From assembly GCA_028872015.1 (NCBI GenBank), contig JAGWLO010000013.1, positions 1 through 63,262 on the forward strand: 63,262 bases of DNA. The letters are read 5' to 3'. Made by a program: the position numbers and the translations under genes. The number at the start of each line of letters is the position of its first letter. The stretch's first letter is position 1. Below, piece by piece: positions 17,857 to 25,303 of the stretch. This stretch comes from Burkholderiales bacterium. Lineage in GTDB: Bacteria > Pseudomonadota > Gammaproteobacteria > Burkholderiales > Burkholderiaceae_C. The notes beneath the pieces were generated by a model, which saw only the letters and a program-made list of their open reading frames with translations, searched no databases and had not been told where the DNA came from.

Positions 17857-17880
17857 GGCGGCCGGCGCTACATTGCGGCC

Positions 17881-17994
17881 ATGTGGCTGTTGATGCTGGA
17901 AGTGCTGCTCGCGTTGGGCATCGCGGTGTTCATCGTCTGGTGGGTGATGTTCGCCGGCCGCGCGCGCGAGCGCCGCGACGACGGCCCGGGCTGA
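17881..17994 (+). CDS. 37-residue single-helix membrane protein
   Basis: A short frame starting ATG at 17881: MWLLMLEVLLALGIAVFIV opens a single transmembrane helix containing WW, followed by a cytoplasmic-type basic/acidic tail (RARERRDDGPG). It lies 24 bp after the permease stop and is followed at once by a 9-bp-stem hairpin. No clear Shine-Dalgarno is visible, and I do not recognise a named family. The hydrophobic block, positive-inside tail and hairpin make a real small membrane protein plausible. Confidence 0.5.
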   Translation: MWLLMLEVLLALGIAVFIVWWVMFAGRARERRDDGPG

Positions 17995-18018
17995 GCGTGC
18001 CGGCAGCGCCCGGCACGC
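17995..18018 (+). terminator. GC hairpin after the small membrane ORF
   Basis: A perfect 9-bp stem, GCGTGCCGG paired with CCGGCACGC, around a 6-nt loop, beginning on the base after the stop codon at 17994. There is no T-run, so it may be a processing or attenuating stem rather than a classic intrinsic terminator. Confidence 0.4.
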
Positions 18019-18082
18019 CGCACGGGAACCCGGGCCGTCCGGCGCGGGTCAGCCTGGGCCGATGCGACGAGGAGAACATCCG

Positions 18083-19336
18083 ATGCTGAGCGAGATCGCG
18101 GGCTACCTGCAGATCCACCCCTGGCCGCCGCTGCCCGAACTGCCGTTCTGGGCTGCGCTGGCCCTCGTGGCCGGCGGCCTGCTGGGCGAACTGGTGCGGC
18201 GCGGGCTGGGCCTGCCCCGGATCGTGGGCTACAGCGCGGTCGGCCTGGTGCTGGGCGCGTTGGGGCTGGGTGCCTGGCCGCTGGCGGGCAGCGCGCGGCT
18301 CGTGGTGGATCTGGCGCTGGCGCTGCTGTTGTTCGAGCTGGGCAGCCGCGTCCACCTGCGCTGGCTGCGCGCCAATCCGGCGCTGCTGCTGACGGCACTG
18401 GCCGAGGCGCTGGCCAGCCTGGTGGCCGTCACCGCCGCGCTGCGCTGGTTCGGCCTGGCGCCCAACGTGGCGCTGAGCTGCGCCGCGCTGGCCACCTGCG
18501 CTTCGGGCGCGGTGGTCACCCGCGTGGCCGCCGAGCTCGGGGCGGCGGGCCAGGTCACCGAGCGCATGGTGGTGCTGACCGCGGTCAACACGCTGGTGGC
18601 GGTGCTGGCGCACAAGCTGGTGGTGGGCTGGCTGCACGTGGACGTCGAAGGCGACTGGGTGCGCGCGATCTCGCAACCGCTGTGGGCGCTGGCCGGCTCG
18701 GGCCTGCTGGCGGCGCTGCTGGCCGGCGTGGTGGCCTGGGTGGCGCGCCGGCTCGACCTGCGCGACGAGAACGCCTCGCTGCTGCTGCTGGGCCTGATCG
18801 TGCTGGCGCTGATGGCCGCGCGCGCGCTCAACCTGTCGACGCTGCTGACGCCGCTGCTGGCTGGCGTGCTGCTGCGCAACGCGACCGAGCGGCCCTGGGT
18901 CTGGCCGCGCCACTTCGGCAGTGCCGGCGGCATGCTGGTGCTGATGCTGTTCGTGGTGGTGGGCAGCGCGTGGTCGGTGGCGGCGGTGGCCACCGGCGCG
19001 CTGGCCGCGGCGGTGCTGCTGGGCGCGCGCGCGGCGGCCAAGACGGCGGCCGTGCTGCTGTTCGCGCCCTGGAGCGGCCTGCGGCTGCGCCAGGGGCTGG
19101 GCCTGTCGCTGACGCTGGTGCCGCTGTCGGGCACGACGCTGGTGCTGCTGGCCGACCTGCAGGCTGGCGTGCCCGCCTTCGCCGCGCAGGTGGCGCCGGT
19201 GCTGCTGTCGGCCATCGCCTTCACCAGCCTGCTGGGGCCGCTGGCCGCGCAATGGGGGCTGCGCCTGGCGGCCGAACAGCACCCCGAGCCGGTGCGCCGG
19301 CCGCTGCGGGCGCTGCGCGCGGCCGCGGAAGGTTGA
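18083..19336 (+). CDS. Cation:proton antiporter, CPA2 (KefB/RosB-like) membrane domain
   Basis: 417 residues, all membrane domain. It starts with MLSEIAGYL, preceded by GAGGAG about 8 bp upstream of the ATG at 18083. Features are LGLPRIVGYSAVGLVLGALG (CPA2 helix 2 pattern), LALALLLFELGSRVHLRWL, and a final LVPLSGTTLVLLADLQ. There is no C-terminal TrkA-N/RCK domain, so it is the short form. It likely moves K+ or Na+ against protons at the inner membrane. YbdK follows after 6 bp, suggesting an operon. Confidence 0.85.
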   Translation: MLSEIAGYLQIHPWPPLPELPFWAALALVAGGLLGELVRRGLGLPRIVGYSAVGLVLGALGLGAWPLAGSARLVVDLALALLLFELGSRVHLRWLRANPALLLTALAEALASLVAVTAALRWFGLAPNVALSCAALATCASGAVVTRVAAELGAAGQVTERMVVLTAVNTLVAVLAHKLVVGWLHVDVEGDWVRAISQPLWALAGSGLLAALLAGVVAWVARRLDLRDENASLLLLGLIVLALMAARALNLSTLLTPLLAGVLLRNATERPWVWPRHFGSAGGMLVLMLFVVVGSAWSVAAVATGALAAAVLLGARAAAKTAAVLLFAPWSGLRLRQGLGLSLTLVPLSGTTLVLLADLQAGVPAFAAQVAPVLLSAIAFTSLLGPLAAQWGLRLAAEQHPEPVRRPLRALRAAAEG

Positions 19337-19342
19337 CGCGCC

Positions 19343-20473
19343 ATGGGCCTGGAGCGCTTCTCCGATTCGCGCGCGCTGACGCTGGGCGTCGAGCTCGAGC
19401 TGCAGATCGTGGGCTGCCACGACTACGACCTGGCGCCGGTGGCGGCCGACCTGCTGCGCCAGCTGCGGCGCAGCAAGCTGCCGGGGCTGGTGGTGCCCGA
19501 GATCACCGACAGCATGATCGAGCTGTCCACCGGCATCTGCGCAGGCCATGGCGATGCGCTGGCGCAGCTGGGCGAGATCCGCGATGCGCTGGTGGCCGCG
19601 GCCGACAAGCTCGGCGTGGCCCTGTCGGGCGGTGGCACGCACCCGTTCCAGGACTGGAGCCGGCGCCGCATCTTCGACAAGCCGCGCTTCAAGCAGATCA
19701 GCGAGCTCTATGGCTACCTGAGCAAGCAGTTCACGATCTTCGGCCAGCACGTGCACATCGGCTGCCCCTCGGCCGACGAGGCGCTGGTGCTGCTGCACGG
19801 CATGAGCCGCTTCATCCCGCACCTGATCGCCCTGTCGGCCTCCTCGCCCTACGTGCAGGGCACCGACACCGCCTTCGACTCGGCACGCCTGAACTCGGTG
19901 TTCGCCTTTCCGCTGTCGGGCCGCGCGCCCTTCGTCCAGACCTGGGACGACTTCGGCGTCTTCTTCGACAAGATGACGCGCACCGGCGTCGTGAGCAGCA
20001 TGAAGGACTTCTACTGGGACATCCGGCCCAAGCCCGAGTTCGGCACGATCGAGGTGCGGGTGCTCGACACGCCGCTGACGATCGAGAAGGCGGCGGCGAT
20101 GGCCGGCTTCATCCAGTGCCTGGCGCGCTGGCTGCGGGTGGAGAAGCCCTATCCGCCCGAAGAGGACGACTACCTGCCCTACACCTTCAACCGCTTCCAG
20201 GCCTGCCGCTTCGGTCTGGATGGCGAGTTCGTCGATCCCAAGACCGGCGAGCACCGCAGCCTGCGCGACGACATCCTGCACACGCTGGGCCGGCTCGAGC
20301 ACCATGCGGTGGAACTGCGGGCCGAGGCCGCGCTGCGCCTGCTGCGCCACGAGCTGGCCGGCCACGGCAACGATGCCGGCTGGATCCGCGCCACGCAGGA
20401 CCGCGAACGGCTGCTGCCCGAGGTGGTGCGCCAGCAGACGCTGCGCTGGGCCGGGCGCAGGCCGGCACACTGA
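19343..20473 (+). CDS. YbdK family carboxylate-amine ligase (GCS2 type)
   Basis: 376 residues. The N-terminal [21 protein letters not shown] and the motifs [36 protein letters not shown] and [15 protein letters not shown] are those of the GCS2 glutamate-cysteine-ligase-like family (YbdK). Purified family members show weak glutamate-cysteine ligase activity; the true substrate is uncertain. It sits 6 bp after a KefB-like antiporter gene. KefB-type antiporters are gated by glutathione conjugates, so the pairing with a gamma-glutamyl ligase is suggestive, though this antiporter has no RCK domain. Confidence 0.9.
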   Translation: MGLERFSDSRALTLGVELELQIVGCHDYDLAPVAADLLRQLRRSKLPGLVVPEITDSMIELSTGICAGHGDALAQLGEIRDALVAAADKLGVALSGGGTHPFQDWSRRRIFDKPRFKQISELYGYLSKQFTIFGQHVHIGCPSADEALVLLHGMSRFIPHLIALSASSPYVQGTDTAFDSARLNSVFAFPLSGRAPFVQTWDDFGVFFDKMTRTGVVSSMKDFYWDIRPKPEFGTIEVRVLDTPLTIEKAAAMAGFIQCLARWLRVEKPYPPEEDDYLPYTFNRFQACRFGLDGEFVDPKTGEHRSLRDDILHTLGRLEHHAVELRAEAALRLLRHELAGHGNDAGWIRATQDRERLLPEVVRQQTLRWAGRRPAH

Positions 20474-20492
20474 GCGGCCGGTCTGGCACGCC

Positions 20493-21743
20493 TCAGGACG
20501 CGGATTCGGGCGCGGTCGTGGACGCGGCCGGCGCGGGAGCCTCGGGGGCCGGGGCGCCGGCTTCGTCGCCGGCCTGCGCCCCGTCGCGGCGCAGGCCCAG
20601 CGCCATCACGATGCAGCTCAGCAGCACGACCAGGATCAGCGCGCCGTGCGGCAGCGCGGCCGGCAGCAGCGCCGGCGGCAGGCTGTAGAAGAGCACGACG
20701 GTGATCAGGCCCCGTGGCGCGGCCCACAGCAGCGGCCGCGGCCGGCGGCCGTTGAACAGCCACAGCAGCGGCCAGCGCAGGCCGAACACGCAGACGACGA
20801 TGAGCAAGGCCACGCCCCAGGCGCGGGGGTCGGCCAGCGTGCCGAGGTCGGTGCTGTAGCCCAGCAGCAGGAAGAAGAAGGTGCGCACCAGGAAGGTGGC
20901 CTCGGCGGTGAGGTGCTTCAGGCGCAGCAGCTCGGCCGGGTAGTGCCGGCTCTGCAGCCGTGCCAGGCCTTTCACCCGCCGCAGCAGGTGGGGGTTGTTG
21001 AGCATCAGCCCGAGCACGAGCACGATCAGCAGGGGCGAGAGGTTCATGACCTCGGCCGCCGCGTAGACGAGCACGAGGCCGAAGATCAGCGGCAGGAACT
21101 TGACGTGGCCCTCGAGGTTGCCGACCAGCCAGACCATGCCCAGACCGAGCACGCCGCCGATCAGCAGCACCGCCGCAGCGCCGCCGAAGAGGTTCAGCGT
21201 GAAGCCGCCGCCGCCAGCGGCCAGCGCCACCGTGGCGGCGTTGAACAGCATCACGCCCAGGATGTCGGACCACGAGCTCTCGTAGATCACGAACTCGCGT
21301 TCCTCCTTGGGCAGCACCTCGGCGCCTGGGATCGCCGCCGCGCTGCTGATGACGCCGAACGGGATCGCGACCATCACCGCGGCCGGCCAGGATATCGCGA
21401 ACAGCAGCTTCAGCACCGCGGCCAGCACGGCGGTGCCGCCGACGACGCCCAGCGCCGCCGAGGCGAAGGTGCGCTGCAGGAAGCCGCGCCGGCCGGCGAC
21501 GAGATCGAGGTCGAGCGCGCCCTCGAGCACGATCAGGATCAGCCCCAGCGTGCCGAGCACCGACAGCAGCGCCGCCGGGGGCTGCACGCTGAGGCCGCGG
21601 GCGTCGGTGGCGGCGCGCAGCAGCAGGCCGGTCAGCAGCAGGAAGACCACCGACGGGAAGCGCAGCACGCGCCCGAGGTGGTTGAACCAGTACGACAGCA
21701 GCACGGCGGCGCTGATGCCGATCATCAGGGTCGGCGTGTCCAT
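20493..21743 (-). CDS. Cation:proton antiporter, CPA1 (NhaP-like)
   Basis: 416 residues with about 12 hydrophobic helices. Family segments are RVLRFPSVVFLLLTGLLLRA, GTLGLILIVLEGALDLDL, GVISSAAAIPGAEV and WSDILGVMLFNAATVAL (the ND/D-type ion-site region). It ends in a low-complexity Ala/Pro/Glu tail (EAGAPAPEAPAPAAS). The ATG at 21743 has a strong GGAGGT Shine-Dalgarno. It is convergent with YbdK (19-bp gap), so the two antiporters of the window are regulated separately. A Na+/H+ or K+/H+ exchange role is inferred from the family. Confidence 0.87.
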   Translation of the reverse strand: MDTPTLMIGISAAVLLSYWFNHLGRVLRFPSVVFLLLTGLLLRAATDARGLSVQPPAALLSVLGTLGLILIVLEGALDLDLVAGRRGFLQRTFASAALGVVGGTAVLAAVLKLLFAISWPAAVMVAIPFGVISSAAAIPGAEVLPKEEREFVIYESSWSDILGVMLFNAATVALAAGGGGFTLNLFGGAAAVLLIGGVLGLGMVWLVGNLEGHVKFLPLIFGLVLVYAAAEVMNLSPLLIVLVLGLMLNNPHLLRRVKGLARLQSRHYPAELLRLKHLTAEATFLVRTFFFLLLGYSTDLGTLADPRAWGVALLIVVCVFGLRWPLLWLFNGRRPRPLLWAAPRGLITVVLFYSLPPALLPAALPHGALILVVLLSCIVMALGLRRDGAQAGDEAGAPAPEAPAPAASTTAPESAS

Positions 21744-21795
21744 GCAAGACCTCCGGGTCGGGGCGGCACCAGCGGCGCCGCGGGTCGTGGCTGCC

Positions 21796-22179
21796 TCAGT
21801 GCAGCAGGCCGGGGAAGACGAGCTGGAACTCGGGCACCGGCGCGTCGAAGGGCCGTGCCTCCTCGGTCATACAGAAGAAGGTGCCGCGCATCTGGCCGTG
21901 CGGCGTGGCGATGCGGGTCCAGCTCGTGTACTCGAAATGGTCGCCCGGCTTGAGCAGCGGCTGGTGGCCCACCACGGCCAGGCCGCGCACCTCCTCGACC
22001 TGGCCGTCGGCATCGGTGACGACCCAGTGCCGTCCGACCAGCTGGGCCGTGATGTTGCCGGTGTTGCGGATGCTGACCGTGTACGCGAATGCGTACGGCC
22101 CCTCGGGGGGCTGCGACTGCTCGGGCAGGTACTGCACGCTGACCTCGCAGCTGAACTCGGGCTTGACCATCGGTTTCAT
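21796..22179 (-). CDS. apaG: ApaG protein
   Basis: 127 residues, the usual ApaG length. It is a single FN3-like beta-sandwich domain with the diagnostic segments FAYTVSIRNTGNITAQLVGRHW and GPLLKP-type loop, and ends FSLVFPGLLH-like (EFQLVFPGLLH). ApaG is linked to Co/Mg phenotypes and Ap4A metabolism in enterics; the biochemical role is unsettled. The ATG at 22179 has AGGAGG 10 bp upstream. It is divergent from rpe with a 27-bp gap, the common Burkholderiales arrangement. Confidence 0.93.
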   Translation of the reverse strand: MKPMVKPEFSCEVSVQYLPEQSQPPEGPYAFAYTVSIRNTGNITAQLVGRHWVVTDADGQVEEVRGLAVVGHQPLLKPGDHFEYTSWTRIATPHGQMRGTFFCMTEEARPFDAPVPEFQLVFPGLLH

Positions 22180-22206
22180 TGTAGGCAGGCCTCCTAGAAT
22201 GACCGG

Positions 22207-22884
22207 ATGACGAGCCACCGCATCGCTCCCAGCATCCTGTCGGCCGACTTTGCGCGCCTGGGCGACGAGGTCGAGCGCGTCATCGCCGCCGGCGCCGACT
22301 GGATCCATTTCGACGTGATGGACAACCATTACGTTCCCAACCTCACCATCGGCCCGCAGGTGGCGCAGGCGATCAAGCCCTATTGCCAGCGCGCCGACGG
22401 CAGGCCCGTGCCGCTGGACGTGCACCTGATGGTGCAGCCGGTGGACGCGCTGGCGAGCGCCTTCGCCAAGGCCGGGGCCGACCTCGTCAGCTTCCACCCC
22501 GAGGCCAGCGCGCATGTCGACCGCACGCTGCAGCTGATCCGCGCCGAAGGCTGCCGGGCCGGCCTGGTGTTCAACCCCGCGACGCCGCTGGACGTGCTGC
22601 CTTGGGTCATCGACAAGATCGACCTGGTCCTGATCATGAGCGTCAACCCCGGTTTCGGCGGCCAGAGCTTCATCGACAGCGCGCTGCGCAAGGTCGAGCA
22701 GGCGCGGCGCCTGATCGACGCCAGCGGCCGCGACATCCGGCTCGAGGTCGACGGCGGCATCAAGGTCGACAACATCCGGCGTGTCGCCGATGCCGGTGCC
22801 GACACCTTCGTCGCCGGCAGCGCCATCTTCGGCCAGCCCGACTACAAGGCCGTGATCGACGCGATGCGCGCCGAGCTGGGCTGA
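22207..22884 (+). CDS. rpe: Ribulose-phosphate 3-epimerase
   Basis: 225 residues, a TIM-barrel enzyme of the pentose phosphate (and Calvin) pathway. Motifs: [30 protein letters not shown] (metal-binding His/Asp), [22 protein letters not shown] and [10 protein letters not shown]. In many Burkholderiales rpe is followed at once by gph and trpE. Here an Lrp gene on the other strand ends 1 bp after it, and gph is 23 kb away. Confidence 0.97.
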   Translation: MTSHRIAPSILSADFARLGDEVERVIAAGADWIHFDVMDNHYVPNLTIGPQVAQAIKPYCQRADGRPVPLDVHLMVQPVDALASAFAKAGADLVSFHPEASAHVDRTLQLIRAEGCRAGLVFNPATPLDVLPWVIDKIDLVLIMSVNPGFGGQSFIDSALRKVEQARRLIDASGRDIRLEVDGGIKVDNIRRVADAGADTFVAGSAIFGQPDYKAVIDAMRAELG

Positions 22885-22885
22885 T

Positions 22886-23323
22886 TCAGGTCCGGTCGAT
22901 CCGCCGCGCCAGCACCACCGACGTGGTGGTGCGCACCACGCCGTCGATGGCGCCGATCTCGTCCAGCAGCCCGTCCAGCCGCGCCGGCGACGCGGCGTGC
23001 AGCAGCGCCAGGTAGTCGAACTCGCCGCTGACCGAGCACAGCTGGCGCAGCTCGGGCAGTGCGGCCAGCCGCTGCGTCACCACCGCCGCGGCCTTGGGCG
23101 CGGTGCTGATGCCCACGTAGGCCTGGACGCCGGTGCCGGCGCCGTCGTCCTGCGCCAGGCGCACGGTGTAGCCCACGATGACGCCCTCGCGTTCCAGCCG
23201 CGCCTGGCGCGCCAGCACCGTGCTGCGCGCGATCCCCAGCTGGCGGGCCAGATCGGTGGCGCTGGTGCGGGCGTTGGTCTGCAGCAGGGCGAGCAGGCGG
23301 CGGTCGAGCGTGTCCAGCGGCAT
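22886..23323 (-). CDS. Lrp/AsnC family transcriptional regulator
   Basis: 145 residues from the ATG at 23323 (MPLDTLDRRLLALLQTNAR). The HTH helix reads LGIARSTVLARQARLEREGV, then the RAM domain (GVQAYVGIST to ASPARLDGLLDEIGAIDGV). A longer frame to 23434 has Arg/Pro-rich residues typical of non-coding GC-rich DNA. It may regulate the saccharopine-dehydrogenase-like gene 0.9 kb away, since Lrp-type regulators often partner lysine catabolic genes; this is inference. Confidence 0.88.
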   Translation of the reverse strand: MPLDTLDRRLLALLQTNARTSATDLARQLGIARSTVLARQARLEREGVIVGYTVRLAQDDGAGTGVQAYVGISTAPKAAAVVTQRLAALPELRQLCSVSGEFDYLALLHAASPARLDGLLDEIGAIDGVVRTTTSVVLARRIDRT

Positions 23324-23499
23324 GGCGGCAGAGGCTGGCAGGTGGCGGGTCCCGATTGTCGCGGCCCGGGGACCCGCGGGGCGTCGCCATCGCCAGCGGC
23401 GGCGGACTGGCCTACAGTCCTTCCCCGGCGTCACCTGAGGGTTAGGTGGACGCAGAAAAGCAGTCAGGGAGAAACACCGACACGTGCCAGAGGCATCGC

Positions 23500-24054
23500 A
23501 TGAGCATCAAACTACGACAGATCGCCATCTTCAATGGCGACACCTACGACGTGCCGCAAGGCATCCAGAGAATCGACCACCGAGCCACCCATGGCTGGCA
23601 GCTTCGATACGGTGGCACCAAGCTGTTCTCCGACCACACGAGCGACGGCAGCGGCGCCGCCGCGTCGCTCGAGAAGGCGACCAAGGAGCTGTTGAAGCGC
23701 ATCGCGGTGCTGCCGGCGCCGTCGCTGCTGCAGCGCGGCCCGAGCCAGAACAAGAGCAGCGACCTGCCGGTGGGCATCTCGGGCCCGGTGGTGCGCGTGC
23801 GTCGCGGCGGCCGAACGCGCGACTGCAGCCTGTCGGTGCTGATTCCGCGCTTCGGCCAGAAGCCGCGACGGCGCACCATCTACATCGGCACCGAGAACAC
23901 CTACACGCTGGCGCGCTACTACAAGGCGCTGGACCGGGCGATCGAGATGCGCAAGGAAGCCGAGGCCGCCTACGAGAAGGCCACCACGCGCGCCAAGCGC
24001 GCGGCCGCGCGCGAGCACAAGCTGCTGCAGGCCCAGCGCAACGCCGGCGGCTGA
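23500..24054 (+). CDS. Uncharacterised basic protein
   Basis: 184 residues from the ATG at 23500 (MSIKLRQIAIFNGDTYDVP). I do not recognise a named family. The N-terminal part has RIDHRATHGWQLRYGGTKLFSDH, which looks like a small beta-rich domain of the AP2/integrase-arm sort (W, R and G placement), then a second basic segment with PRFGQKPRRRTIYIGTENTY. The C-terminus is a Lys/Arg/Glu/Ala helix, probably coiled coil. It is monocistronic, in a region inserted between rpe and gph. Confidence 0.6.
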   Translation: MSIKLRQIAIFNGDTYDVPQGIQRIDHRATHGWQLRYGGTKLFSDHTSDGSGAAASLEKATKELLKRIAVLPAPSLLQRGPSQNKSSDLPVGISGPVVRVRRGGRTRDCSLSVLIPRFGQKPRRRTIYIGTENTYTLARYYKALDRAIEMRKEAEAAYEKATTRAKRAAAREHKLLQAQRNAGG

Positions 24055-24074
24055 GTCGGGCGCCGCTCGGGCGT

Positions 24075-24131
24075 CGATTCGTCGGCGCGCGCCGGCGCTT
24101 CGTCGGCATCGGCGCCGGCCCCGACGAATCG
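24075..24131. repeat. 11-bp inverted repeat upstream of the dehydrogenase gene
   Basis: Perfect arms CGATTCGTCGG (24075-24085) and CCGACGAATCG (24121-24131) enclose 35 bp that holds a further partial copy (CTTCGTCGGC). A TAGAGT -10-like box lies about 25 bp downstream. It is either a regulator-binding site for the gene at 24198 or a long stem following the gene that ends at 24054. Confidence 0.5.
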
Positions 24132-24197
24132 TCGCTTTCTTCCGTCAGGGCCCGCTCCTAGAGTGCGGGCACTGCCATCCACGACGGAAAGACTCCC

Positions 24198-25292
24198 ATG
24201 CGCATCACCCTGCTCGGCGCCGGTCACATCGGCCAGACCATCGCCCGCCTGCTGGCCGACTGCGGCGACTACGCCGTCACCGTGGTCGACCGCAGCCCGC
24301 AGGCGCTGGCGCACATCGCCGGGCCGGCGGTGGGCACGCGCGCCATCGACACCGCGGCCGGCGCCGAGCTGCTGGCCGCGCTGCGCGGCCAGGACGCCGT
24401 GATCAACGCACTGCCGTACCACCTGGCCACGCTGGCCGCGACCGCCGCGCGCGAGGCCGGCTGCCACTACTTCGACCTCACCGAGGACGTGGCCGCCACC
24501 AAGGCGATCCAGCGGCTGGCCGCCGGCGCCCGCACCGCCTTCATGCCGCAGTGCGGGCTGGCGCCCGGCTTCATCGGCATCGTCGCGCACCACCTGGCCC
24601 AGGGCTTCGACACGCTGCAGGAAGTGAAGATGCGCGTCGGCGCCTTGCCCGCCTTCCCCACCAACGCGCTGAAGTACAACCTGACCTGGAGCGTGGACGG
24701 CCTGATCAACGAGTACTGCCACCCCTGCGAGGCGATCCGCGAGGGCCGCAACATCGAGGCCCTGCCGCTCGAAGGGCTGGAGCACTTCTCGCTCGACGGC
24801 ACCGAGTACGAGGCCTTCAACACCTCGGGCGGCCTGGGCACGCTGTGCGAGACGCTGGCCGGCCGGGTGCAGACGCTGGACTACAAGAGCGTGCGCTACC
24901 CCGGCCACCGCGACCTGATGAAGATGCTGCTCGAGGACCTGCAGCTGAACCAGGACACCGAGACGCTGAAGGCCATCATGCGCAAGGCCATCCCCAGCAC
25001 GATGCAGGACGTGGTGCTGGTGTTCGTCACCGTCAGCGGCCTGCGCGATGGCAGCCTGGTGCAGGAAGTGTTCGCGCGCAAGATCTTCGCCGAGCGCAGC
25101 GAGACGGCGCCGCTGTCGGCGATCCAGATCACCACCGCCGCCGGCGTGTGCGCCGCGGTCGACCTGTTCCGCGAAGGCCAGCTGCCGCGGCAAGGCTTCA
25201 TCCGGCAAGAGCAGGTCGCGCTGCCGGCCTTCCTGGCCAACCGCTTCGGCCGCGCCTACCAGCAGTCGCGGCAGGTCGAGAGCATTGGGTGA
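24198..25292 (+). CDS. Saccharopine dehydrogenase-like NAD(P)-dependent oxidoreductase
   Basis: 364 residues. Rossmann start MRITLLGAGHIGQTIARLLAD, then VINALPYHLATLAATAAREAGCHYFDLTED. The catalytic-type segment is PQCGLAPGFIGIVAHHLAQG. The C-terminal half (TWSVDGLINEYCHPCEAI, YPGHRDLMKMLLEDL) matches the L-lysine 6-dehydrogenase/saccharopine reductase branch. It probably acts in lysine or related amino-acid catabolism. RBS GGAAAG lies about 8 bp upstream of the ATG. A lone Lrp gene lies nearby; the S9 peptidase starts 12 bp after the stop, so the two are likely one operon. Confidence 0.88.
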   Translation: MRITLLGAGHIGQTIARLLADCGDYAVTVVDRSPQALAHIAGPAVGTRAIDTAAGAELLAALRGQDAVINALPYHLATLAATAAREAGCHYFDLTEDVAATKAIQRLAAGARTAFMPQCGLAPGFIGIVAHHLAQGFDTLQEVKMRVGALPAFPTNALKYNLTWSVDGLINEYCHPCEAIREGRNIEALPLEGLEHFSLDGTEYEAFNTSGGLGTLCETLAGRVQTLDYKSVRYPGHRDLMKMLLEDLQLNQDTETLKAIMRKAIPSTMQDVVLVFVTVSGLRDGSLVQEVFARKIFAERSETAPLSAIQITTAAGVCAAVDLFREGQLPRQGFIRQEQVALPAFLANRFGRAYQQSRQVESIG

Positions 25293-25303
25293 CACTTCGG
25301 GGG

